Position numbers and translations under genes: made by a program. Under the pieces are notes generated by a model that was not told the origin of the DNA, did not search any database, and saw only the letters and a program-made list of their open reading frames with translations. From Orobanche coerulescens (lineage: Eukaryota; Streptophyta; Magnoliopsida; Lamiales; Orobanchaceae), in assembly GCA_033398695.1 (NCBI GenBank), contig CM065815.1, forward strand, positions 11,190,501-11,254,500: a stretch of DNA of 64,000 bases. Reading direction: 5' to 3'. Of the stretch, positions 20,349-30,811 are shown in pieces. How positions within the stretch are numbered: position 1 is the first letter of the stretch; every line of letters starts with the position of its first letter.

Positions 20349-23300
20349 TCTCAGGTACACTCGATATTTTATCTCAACCTGTGTGTACCCTTTTTGATAC
20401 TGGTGCATCGCATTCATTCATTTCCGAGTCATGTTTGAGTAGACTACGTCTGGGTAGTGCTACTAGTTGTGAGCCTTATGTCATTGGTCTACCTGATGGT
20501 AGAAGAATTATCGGGAATCATGAGATTAAGGATTGTCCGATTTAGCTTCATGGCCGTGATTGGTTAGCAGACCTAATCGTGGTAGATTTACCGAGAGACG
20601 ACGTCATTCTGGGTATTGATTGGATGGATCGTCACGATGCCGTCATTAGTGTCCGTAAGCGTATGGTCACTATCATTTCAGACGATGGGGTCGAATGTGT
20701 GTTTCAGGGAGGTAATCTCAGCTGTTCTGGAAGAGTTATTAATTTGATGAAGGCAGTGAGATTACTCAATCAGGGGTGTGTCGGTTATTGGTGCTATATG
20801 ACCAAGACCGAGAAACCATCAGTAATGTTGTAGGATATTCCGGTAGTGAGAGATTATGCCGATGTCTTTCGAGACGAGTTACCTAGTTTGCCTCCACAGA
20901 GAGATATGGAATTCACGATTGAGTTGGAGCCCGGTACGTCCCCTTTATCGAAGGCACCGTACCGGATGGCCCTGACTGAAATGCAGGAATTGAAGAATCA
21001 ATTAGAGGATTTGACCGAGAAGGATTATAACCGACCGAGTGCATCCCCGTGGGGAGAACCAGTGTTGTTTGTCAAGAAGAAGGATGGTTCGTTCCGCTTG
21101 TGTATTGATTACCAGGAATTGAACCGAGTGATGATCAAGAATAAGTATCCTCTACCCCGTATCGATGATCTTTTGGATCAACTTCAGGGAGATTCAGTAT
21201 TTTCCAAGATCGAATTAAGATCTGGATATCATCAGTTGCAAATTCGAGAGTCGGATATCGCAAGGACGGCGTTCCGAACACGCTATGGTCATTATGAGTT
21301 TGTGGTAATGTCGTTTGGGTTAACTAATGCACCTGCGGTATTCATGGAATTAATGAATCGGGTCTTCATCGACTTTTTGGATCAGTTTGTGGTTGTCTTC
21401 ATTGATGACATTTTTAATTTATTCTCGTGACCGGGAGGAGCACGAGTTTCACCTTCATCAGGTGCTCGACGTGTTGAGGCGAGAGCAACTTTATGGAAAG
21501 TTTTCAAAGTTTGAGTTCTGGATGTCCGAGGTGACGTTTCTCGGACATGTAATTTCATCAGACGGGGTGCGTGTTGACCCTGAGAAGACGGAGGCTATCC
21601 AAGATTGGTTACCTCCGAAGAATGTTAAGGAAATCCGAAGCTTTCTCGGATTAGCCGGTTATTATCGGCAGTTTGTGGAAGGATTTTCTAAGATCGCTCA
21701 ACCCATGGCGAACCTTTTAAGGAAAGATAATAAATACACGTGATCCGACGCGTGTCAACAGAGTTTTGAGGAACTCAAGAGCCGGTTAATTTCAGCACCT
21801 GTCCTTGCTTTACCGCAAGGGACGGAAGGATTTGTGGTTTATAGTGATGCGTCCGGACAGGGTCTCGGATGTGTACTCATGCAGAACGGGAAAGTTATTG
21901 CTTATGTTTCACGGCAATTGAGACCTTACGAGGTTAATTATCCAACCCACGACCTAGAGCTAGCAGCCGTGGTGTTCGCATTGAAAATTTGGCGTCATTA
22001 CCTTTATGGCGTTTCCTGTCAGATATTCACCGATCATAAGAGTTTAAAGTATATATTTACTCAGAAGGAGTTAAATATGCGACAGAGACGGTGGTTGGAA
22101 CTAATCAAAGATTATGATATCGAGATCCTTTACCAAGACGAACGTTGTCGCCGACACCTTGAGTCGTAAGTCCGTTCAGGAGCAGATGCTTGCTCGATTA
22201 ACAGTTCAGAAGGAACTTCAGCAGGAATTTCTGAGACCCGAAATCGAGGTCTGGTTACAGCGAGTACAAGGGCAACTTTGTACGTTGGAGATTTCATCGC
22301 CACTTGAGGAGGCGATCAGGGAGAATCAGGGTTCAGACTCATTTTTGTTACGCATTCAAGGGGATGTGACTCAGGGGAAATCCCCCGGGTTTGTGGTCCA
22401 CGAGGATGGATTTTTGCGATTTAAGAATCGGTTGTGCGTACCGGCGAATGACGAGTTGAAAAACTCGATTTTGAGAGAATCTCATGCTACCCCTTATTCC
22501 GTTCATCCGGGGTCTAGCAAGATGTATAAAGACTTGAAACAAAATTACTGGTGGAGTAATATGAAGCGAGAATTCGCGGAATTTGTTTCGAGATGTTTGA
22601 CCTGTCAGCAAGTCAAGATAGAACATCAGCGACCGACAGGTATGCTGAAACCACTCCCTATTCCAGAGTGGAAGTGGGAAGATATTTCTATGGACTTCAT
22701 CACGAGTTTGCCGACGAGTCGTCGTGGCATGAATACAATCTGGGTGATTGTGGACCGCTTAACTAAATCAACTCATTTCCTTGAGATTAAGGATACGTGG
22801 GGTCCCGAGAGACTTGCCCAGTTGTTCATCAAAGAGATAGTGAGATTGCACGGTACTCCTAAAAGTATCGTTTCCGATCGTGACGGACGATTCGTGTCTC
22901 ATTTTTGGAAATCATTTCATCGTGCTATGGGAACTCAGCTTAATCTCAGTACAACTTTTCATCCTCAGTCCGGCGGATAATTAGAGAGGACTATTCAGAC
23001 CTTAGAGGACATGTTGAGGGCATGTGTTCTCGATTGGAAAGATGATTGGGAAGCCCAACTACCGTTTATCGAGTTCACGTACAATAATAGTTGGCATACT
23101 TCGATTAAGATGGCACCTTAAGAGGCCTTGTACGGTCGTCGTTGTCGATCTCCTTTGTGTTGGGATGACTTATCAGAATCAATCGGCACCGAGCCCGATA
23201 TGCTTATAGCCGCCTGTGAGAAGGTAGCTTTGATCAGGAGTCGTTTGTTGACCGCTCAGAGTCGACAGAAATCATATGCAGATCATCGTCATCAACCATT

Positions 23301-23733
23301 AGAGTTCGAGACAGGTGACCATGTTTTGGTCAAAGTATCCCCGAGTCGTGGTATCTTCCGTTTTGGGAAGAGGGGAAAGTTGAGTCCGAGATTCATTGGA
23401 CTGTTTGAGATTTTGGATCGAGTAGGCGAGTTAGCTTATCGATTGGCTTTACCTCCGGCGTTGAACCGAATTCATACTGTGTTTCACGTATCTCAGTTAC
23501 GGAAGTAAGTTGCCGACCCGAGTCATGTACTTCAGTTCGACGAAATCGAGATCGCTGATGATCATTCATACGAGGAACGTCCTATACGAGTATTAGAACG
23601 GCGAATCAAACAGTTGAGGAACAAGACGATTCATTTGGTAAAGATCCAGTGGTCTAGACACGGAGTCGAAGAGGCTACTTGGGAAACTGAAGATAGTATG
23701 CAGGAGAGTTATCCCGAGTTGTTTGACCCTTAG
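20349..23733 (+). pseudogene. Gypsy-1 pol (PR-RT-RH-INT-chromodomain), broken
   Basis: The protease has [12 protein letters not shown] near 20390-20425. Reverse transcriptase spans about 20846-21740, with FRLCIDY and an FIDDI active site at 21400. One extra T just after this site shifts the frame. RNase H follows ([20 protein letters not shown]). Integrase has the zinc-site HP and CLTCQQ, and the D-D-E core (MDFI, SDRDGRF). The end of the core is damaged where the family has SERTIQ: a stop follows QSGG. The tail VKIQWSRHGVEEATWE is chromodomain-like and would direct insertion toward modified histones. Stops occur at least near 20543, 20831, 21741, 22978, 23119 and 23506. Confidence 0.88.
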
Positions 23734-23768
23734 TTTCGAGGACGAAATTCTATTTAAGGGGGGGAGTA

Positions 23769-26119
23769 TGTAATACCCGGTTGTAATTCAGTCATTTTTA
23801 TTCAGTAATTATCAGTCAGTAATTGTCACTCAGTAATTTTCACTCATTATTAATCAGTCATCATTCATACTCATTCAATTGTGTTCACTGTTCGGCGTAA
23901 TATTTGTAATTCTCGTGTTTTTGTCCCCATACTTCTCGAATTCAGTGATTTTTGTACTCGGTGCATCGTTTTGGGCAGAACTGCTTGTCGAGCAGGGCCG
24001 CACGAGCATCTGGTCGTGCGCGGCGCTCGTGCGTTGCGACTGGACTGGGCAGGAGACCCAGCGGCCGAGTCAGTGCCGCACGAGCAAGCCACACGAGCGA
24101 TCGCTGCGGCGCTGGCGCCGTGTGTTGGCCAGATCGACAGAGGCCCAGTGGTCGAGTTAGTGCCGCACGAGCAGCCACACAAGCGATCGCCAGGCGCGGC
24201 GCTCGTGTGTTGCAATCAGACCGGGCGGGAGGCCCATGGTCGAGTTAGTGCCGCACGAGCAGCCACACGAGCAATCGCTGGGCGTGGTGCTCATGTGTTG
24301 GCCGCATCGGGCGTGAGGCCCAGCGTTAATCGAGCCGGGCCGCACGAGCAGGCCGCACAAGTTGCTGCTCGTGCGCGGCGCTCGTGCGCTATGAGCAGCA
24401 GCCGATAGAAGCCTCACGCACGACCGGACGCACGGACACTTGGTCGTGCGGGTTGGTCGTGCGTCCCTAGGGCTTATATAAGTGGACCGACGGGATTTCC
24501 TCATTTTTCACTATTTCTTCATCCTACTTCCGAGAGAGAGGGTTTGTGGGAGAAATTCTCATCACCAATCACTTGAGTACTCGTTTTTCATCATTTTAAT
24601 TCGGTTGTGAAGCTTGGATAGTCGATTTAACACGTATTCACCGGATCGAAGTGTTTGGATCTTCAAAGGTAAATTCTTCAACATCTTGGATTTCGATTTT
24701 GAGTTGGGATATGATGTTTTGGATGTGATAATCATGTTATATGAAGTGATATACTTGTGATTATGAATTGTTAAGGATTATCATCGTATTAATAAGAATT
24801 TTTTCAAGAACACTTTGAATATTGATTTGGATTTGGGGGTTTTCGATTAGATGTCGATATAATCTCTAATTATGTATTCATTATGGATTATTGAGTGTAT
24901 TGAAGATGTTTTGATGGATTGAATCACTCCTTGGAGGTTTGGTATGGATATAATGGAGGGTTATTGTATACAATCGAAGATTGGTCACAACGTGTTCGAT
25001 ATAATGCCCCAATGAACTTAGTTTAGTCGTATCGATGTTTCGAGTTCGTTATATTCGTGTTTGATTCGTATGTTGAACGGATTGTTGGTAATTGTGTTAT
25101 TAAAGGTTGTTCGAGCGACCGACTTTTCATTTAGGACGTTGTTCGTGGAAGGACATTGTTCACCGGTGTTGTGTAAGTTAATTCTTACTCGGTTAAAAGG
25201 ATATTCATTCCTTTTGTTGTTGTTCATTCATAATCATAATTCATTCATCATTGTATTAACCGTATTAAGACTTGTAATTGTCAAATAATCACTTCATTCA
25301 CGAGGAACGACGGTTCCAATCATTTCATTGAGCTATCAATCACTTCACTATTATTTTCATCTCGGTGAGTCATTCTTGACTTTGTCGGATTATTATTCAT
25401 TGATATTCATTATGGTCATTCTCGTTCATATGACCTTCTAGGTTCATCTTGCGTGGCTGGGTGCAGATGTGTGGAATTTTTAGTCGAGCACGCGATGGTC
25501 ATGTATTGGGTCACTGATACATTGGACTGTGCACACGGTAACGATTACCTCCGTGAGACTAATTAGGTACAAGGACAGGTGTGTCCGGTCATCCATCTTG
25601 TACACTTGCACAGAACATTACGGGCGTACTATGATGCTCCTCTTCAGCTTAATTCATAACTAAGGATATTTCATAACTAAAGATATATCATGATTGTGTA
25701 TATTCAACCCTTGAGGATTGTTGTTCTGTGTAACTGACCCCGTTTGGGGATATTGTTTTCAGGTCACGGCAAGGCAAAGACACGGAAAGAGCATGTTGAC
25801 GGCGAGGAGTCCCAGTGATACTAGTAGGGGGGCCCAATTTCTTTCAGTCATCCTTGTTTCTATTCATATGTATTTCCGCTGCAAATTCCATTTGAGATGT
25901 TTATTTATTCAGGGTGGTGTATTTTATCTTCATATAAAATATACTAGTATTCTGTATTGTCCTGGTGTATTGTACTTAAGCTCCTCATCGGAGTATTTGG
26001 TAATATAATGTGGTTCGGTACTATAATTATATTATTTAATTCATCAGTTTTCATTCGCCTGGTGGGTCCCAGTCAGGGGTCCACAGCACTGTAATATCCG
26101 CCTAGTTTGGGGTGTTACA
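23769..26119 (+). repeat. Gypsy-1 3' LTR
   Basis: 2351 bp, starting TGTAATACCCGG after a run of G (polypurine tract) and ending GGGTGTTACA. The TATA box is at 24475-24481. The CACGAG/CTCGTG region (23995-24440) is rearranged relative to the 5' LTR: several blocks have lost or gained bases, while the outer parts stay nearly identical. Confidence 0.95.
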
Positions 26120-26124
26120 TATAG

Positions 26125-26463
26125 ATCCGAATACTTTTCCGAGTATTTATAAAGGCATGTGCCTTATACATTTGACTATGTTTAGTCGATCTCATTGGAT
26201 GGTCAAGACGAGTTGGTTATGGTATATTCATTATGTCTCATGGTTCAAAATGCTTAATTATGATGTACCGCGTTGCATCCACATAACATGACTATTATGA
26301 CGTATACTTGCAAATTGAGAATCAAAATTCTTGGTTGATTTGATGCACTTTGGTGTATTTTGTCTACACTTTTGATCATGACTAGGCGCATCCTCCTTGG
26401 TATTTGTTTATGCTTTGAAAGTTCAAACGGAATCAGTGGTTTTTAAACAACCTTAGATGTACC
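26125..26463. other. Unrecognised sequence between Gypsy-1 and Gypsy-2
   Basis: This is the right-hand continuation of the sequence interrupted by Gypsy-1. It has no gene-like frame and no element end. It stops abruptly at the truncated Gypsy-2 tail (26465). Confidence 0.5.
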
Positions 26464-26464
26464 G

Positions 26465-26747
26465 ACGTATCCCAATTGCGGAAGTATGTGCCTGATCCCA
26501 GTCAAATTATTGATTTTGATGAGATCGAGATAGCTAATGACGGCACCTTCGAAGAGAGACCAATCAAGATACTTGAGAGTCGGATCAAACAATTGAGGAA
26601 TAAACTAATACCCTTGGTTAAAGTACAATGGTCACGACACGGAGTTGAAGAGACCACTTGGGAAACGGAGGACAATATGAAGACTAGGTATCCAAAGTTG
26701 TTTTCATCTTAAGTTTCGGGACGAAACTTCTTTTTAGGGAGAGAGGA
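26465..26747 (+). pseudogene. Extra truncated Gypsy-2 pol tail
   Basis: These 283 bp match 34216-34498, the last part of Gypsy-2 pol plus its polypurine tract. The frame 26476-26712 encodes the linker and chromodomain-like tail (LRKYVPDPSQ, VKVQWSRHGVEETTWE) and ends in a normal stop. It has no upstream integrase. It runs directly into the LTR at 26748, which therefore serves as the 3' LTR of this truncated copy and the 5' LTR of the complete one. The left junction has no LTR and no target duplication. Confidence 0.85.
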
Positions 26748-26898
26748 TGTAATGCCCGAGATTTTTGATATGTATTTGAACCTTGTGATATTGTATTTGT
26801 TGTGTTTTGATCTGAGTATTATTCTCCGTATTTCATGATCCGGTGTTGTCAAGCGTATGATTGCATGAATGTGCTCAAAATTGTGATTTTTGCACTTG

Positions 26899-27732
26899 TA
26901 GCGCACGCTATCGACTAGGCGTAGCGTAGGCTAATATGGGTTTCGTAGCGCACGCTATGTAGGGCTGGGCAAAAAAACCGCCCCGCACGTCCCGTCCCGC
27001 CCCGCACCGCAAAAATGGCGAGGGAGTGCGGTTTGATATATCAAAATTTCCCGCCCCGCATCAAACCCGCACCGCCAAAAAAAATATAAAACGAGTGCGG
27101 TTTTATTATTATTTCATCCGTCCCGCCCCGCCCCGCTTCGTCCCGCCCGCGCATATAACAAGATAAAAACAAAAAATAGTCAAAATCCTATTTCACTCCG
27201 CCCCGCCCCGCCCCGCTCCCTTCTTGCCCCGCGAAAAGTGTGGCGCGGTGCGGTTTTAAGTTGTAAAAATGCCCCGCCCCGCATAAAACCGCACCGCACA
27301 AAAAATACGGGGCGGGTGCGGTTACACTCTCGCCCCGCCCCAAACCGCCCCGCCCCCAGCCCTAACGCTATGTATGAACCTTAGCGCGCGCTATACGTAG
27401 TCAGCATGATTGAGACGTGTTGGTAGGTGAGATCAGCTGCGGATCTTGGTCGGGACATGTCGGGATGAACCTGGACGGCTTTTGGAAAAAGCCGAGTCAA
27501 CGCTATTAGCACACGCTACTGGTATGAGGATAGCGCACGCTAAATGTTGAGTACAATGAGGTCAGTAAGATTCGTATGGCCGTTAGCGCACGCTATATAA
27601 GTGGTAACGTACGCTAGTTCCTGAACTTAGCGCACGTAAGGGCGATGTTAGCGCACGCTAAGTCGAGACCGGGCAGAACAGTAGACTACAGGCCCGTTAG
27701 CGCACGCTATGGATATGAACTAGCGCGCGCTA
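26899..27732. promoter_or_regulatory. TAGCGCACGCTA palindrome array, Gypsy-2 5' LTR
   Basis: Twelve copies or variants of the near-palindrome TAGCGCACGCTA precede the TATA box at 27745, the same order as in the 3' LTR. Variants include TAGCGCGCGCTA, TAACGTACGCTA and TAGCACACGCTA. The third copy is the one split by the hAT MITE. Confidence 0.8.
26960..27364. mobile_element. hAT-type MITE inside the Gypsy-2 5' LTR
   Basis: A 405-bp element with ends TAGGGCTGGGC and CCCCCAGCCCTA, flanked by the perfect 8-bp duplication ACGCTATG (26952-26959 and 27365-27372), which is diagnostic of hAT. The same LTR position in the 3' LTR (34701-34708) has a single ACGCTATG and no insert. Both subterminal zones are crowded with CCGCCCCGC / GCGGGGCGG boxes. 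There is no coding capacity, so it relied on a transposase supplied elsewhere. Confidence 0.92.
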
Positions 27733-29620
27733 ATAACCATTTTCTATATATAGGACAACACCCTTTTTCATTTTTTCAGACTTCATCACTTCCCAAACTC
27801 GATTTCTGAACTTAGAGAGTTACTTCCTCCATCCTAAACCTCTCATATCATCATCCTAGCTCGAGTTTGAAGATTGTAGATCATTGGATATTGGTGTTCA
27901 AGCTCTCGGTGTTGGATTTCTTCAAGTTCCTCCTTGTTCTTCACTACTTTGAGGTAGGTGATTCTTCACCAACTGGAGTAATATTCTTAAGGATGTTTTG
28001 GAACATGTTTTGAGATCATGTAGTCAGTTAAATTCATATGTAGTCGAACATCATGTTGTTAGAAGGATATTTTCTATTTTTCGGTACTTCTTCATCGTAT
28101 AAACCATTGAACCTTTTAGTGTTTGAACTCCTAAGCACAAACATGTAGCTACAAACCAATTATGGCCAGTTTATGGAGATTATCAAGTCCTTTTGTTTTT
28201 ACATAATGGAATTATACGTTTTGGGACATTGATGGATTGAACTTAGGATATTTCTTGAAGATGAAGATGAATTATTAGCATGGTCATGTAATATCCTTGG
28301 ATAGTATGAGATGACCTTCAATGTAAATCGTAACTCATAGTGATTCCTGGATTTGGTTATCTTCATGTTATTGATTCAAACGAAAGGAAGTTGATGGGTA
28401 ACCATTGCTATGAACGAAAATTTTGGCAAGGAAGATAAATTGTGGAATAAACAAATTGTATGGTTGTTAAACCTTAAACTCGGATTGAAGCATGTTTTGT
28501 AACCGAACTTGGTGAGGGAATTGATAATCCGAAATCGTAGTACGTAATTACGGTGATTTGAGTGGCTCTAGCTAGACCGGGCGGCCGTCGAGTGAGTTGA
28601 GCCGTGAGTCGGCGAGCTTAGAGTGTTAACCCGACCGTAGTAGACGTTAGATGTTCGTACGTTTAAACTTGTCCTGAGTACCGTTATTTTCCTGTTTGTT
28701 CAAGGGCCGAGCATTGCGAACGTTTGATCGAAGGAGGCGACCTTAGAGTGCGTTGAGATCATTGGAGTGATTAGTTCTTGCCATCTTTGAGGCAAGTATC
28801 GTAATTTGTTAATGTTGGTATTTTGAGCATGCATGTGATTTATTCATGTTGTTGAACATGGGATTTATTTCGTTGAATTGTCATGATATTCTTTATCAAG
28901 TGTTTGTATGTTCATTTTGATGGACATAACGATTTTGCTTACATGTATGCATGAGTTGTGTTTGTGTTGTACGATCTATGCTGAGGGCGCTGGATCGGAT
29001 GTCCACCTCGTGTTGGTCCGACGGGATCATCTTGGGATCTATGCTGAGGGGCACTGTATCATTGGACGTGTTTTTCCACCTCGTGTTGGTCCGACGGGAT
29101 CATCTTGGAATCTATGCTGAGGGCGCTGGATCATTGGAATACCCATACTATGTTAATGGAATCTTGTGGATTCGCATTTTTGGATTCCGGTAGCGGAAGT
29201 CCGTGTTGTGTATTTTGTTATGCATTGTTGTTGCATATTCGGTTTGTTTAATATGATACTTGTACTAGCATCGTTTTGCTAACCCCTTTGGGGGTGGACA
29301 TTTGTTTTGATGTTCAGGTAGCCGAGGAGTGGGAAAACAACCACAGTTTCGACGTGATGACGAAGGGGCTCAGTGATGTTTATTGTTATTGTGATTTGTC
29401 TTCTGGGTTCATTTTCAGTACTCGAGTACGCGTGTCTTATTAATATTTCAAGATGGTTGTAATAATGACTCATTTGATCTGTTGAAACCGGTTTTACGTT
29501 TTGAACCTTCATGGCACTGTTGTATTATATTTATATTTCTTCAAATTAGCCTTGTAAATCCTTACTCAAAGGGTTTACGGCGCTGTAATTATTCCGAATA
29601 TCTCGGGGTGTTACAGAATA

Positions 29621-29632
29621 TGGTATCGGAGC
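29621..29632 (+). other. Gypsy-2 primer-binding site
   Basis: TGGTATCGGAGC starts 5 bases after the LTR end. It is an initiator tRNA-Met type primer site with the A-to-G change common to the elements here. Confidence 0.85.
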
Positions 29633-29870
29633 TAAGATTCATGGATATCTTGGCAGTCAGGTTTTAGTTGGGTCTGTTTTCGTTATTTGATTTACGGGTC
29701 GTTCGTAACATCACTGTTCAGCCAGCGTCGTCATGTGGACCGTGGTTGTAAGTTTCTTAATCTCTCATACTACCGTTTTACTTAATTTCTATTTTGTGAA
29801 TATTGACGGGCTTTATTTTTTGAAATTTTGCCCTGGATATTGAGTAATTGTGTTTACAGTATGTTGAGGT

Positions 29871-30811
29871 GAGGACGTGGACGCGGACGCGGTCGTGGAC
29901 GCGGACGTGAGACAGGAGGATTCAGCAACTACCCCAGAATTATCGGCTAATCGAACCGATTCCATTCTGGAGGACAGCAGGGATCAGCGAATGACAACGC
30001 GAATCCTAACATGCCGGGAGTGCTTCAACAAGTGGTGGCTCAGATAAACCAATACGCTCAGGTGGTTGACCGCATGCAGACGGCGATGGGACAGTAGGAT
30101 AACGAGGATAACCGGGGAGACAGATGGCTTACTGAGGTGGTCAAATTGCACCCGCCAAAATTTGACGGTTCTGCTGAGGCACTTACTTGGGATCATTGGC
30201 TAAAGGAGTTAGAAAAGATATTTGCGGGGATTAACTGTCCCGAGGATCGGAAAGTTCCTATTGCCCAGTATTTTCTGACTGGGGAGGCTTTTGACTGGTG
30301 GGAAGCTATTCGACCTGAGAATCATAATGCTGACTGGACGGAATTCAAACTAATGATGGAAGCACAATATTGTTCTCGTCCAGTTAGAGAGGCTAAAATC
30401 CGAGAGTTTTTCTCACCGCAAAGTTCGGAAGCATCTGTGACAGACATAATCAAGACTTTTAATCATCAGCTGACTTGTGTGCGACACTTGGTCAGGACGG
30501 AGGCGGAGAAGATTTTTCATTTCGATATGCGGATGAAGCCAGAGATTCAGCAGTACATGTCCGGATTCGAGTGTACTACATTGCGATAATATCAGGACAA
30601 GGCGCTGGCCTACGACATGAAAGAGGCAGCGGTGGAGAAATCGATGGTGGCAAAGAAGCAGAAAGTGTCCGACAACTTCTCGAAAAACAAGAGTGGTGGG
30701 CCCCGCAAGGGCCAATCTTCATTCTATTCATCTAGGAAACCTCGACATCCTTCTCGAGGTGGAAAGAAGTTCCGGACAACATCAGCAGTTTCGGACGCAT
30801 CAAAGAAGTGA
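29871..30811 (+). pseudogene. Gypsy-2 gag, broken
   Basis: The ATG at 29871 aligns with the Gypsy-1 gag start but reads only three codons to TGA. The GRGRGRGRGR-rich leader follows in frame. The core is well kept (30137-30589: WDHWLKELEKIF, FDWWEAI, YCSRPVREAKIREF, HFDMRMKP, MSGFECTTL). A TAA replaces a codon at 30587. The first zinc knuckle has lost its first cysteine to TGA (30809-30811). The second, CFECGQEGHRANFC, is intact and lies in the next frame segment. Confidence 0.85.

Larger units (their letters stand above)
16167..26119 (+). mobile_element. Gypsy-1: full-length Ty3 chromovirus (Tekay/Del-like)
   Basis: A 9.95-kb LTR retrotransposon flanked by the duplication TATAG (16162-16166 and 26120-26124). 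The parts are: 5' LTR 16167-18524, primer site 18529-18540, gag 19021-20348, pol to 23733, G-rich polypurine tract just before 23769, and 3' LTR 23769-26119. Long LTRs, two CCHC knuckles and a chromodomain-like tail place it with the Tekay/Del chromoviruses. Many stops and at least two frameshifts make it defective. It interrupted sequence now split between 15541-16166 and 26125-26463. Confidence 0.93.
26748..29615 (+). repeat. Gypsy-2 5' LTR (with MITE insertion)
   Basis: 2868 bp, starting TGTAATGCCCGAG and ending GGGTGTTACA. Subtracting the 405-bp MITE and its 8-bp duplication leaves 2455 bp, against 2449 bp in the 3' LTR. The palindrome array spans 26899-27732 and the TATA box TATATATA is at 27745-27752. 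Repeats of a GATCTATGCTGAGGG(C)GCTGGATC unit lie near 28973-29132. Confidence 0.93.
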
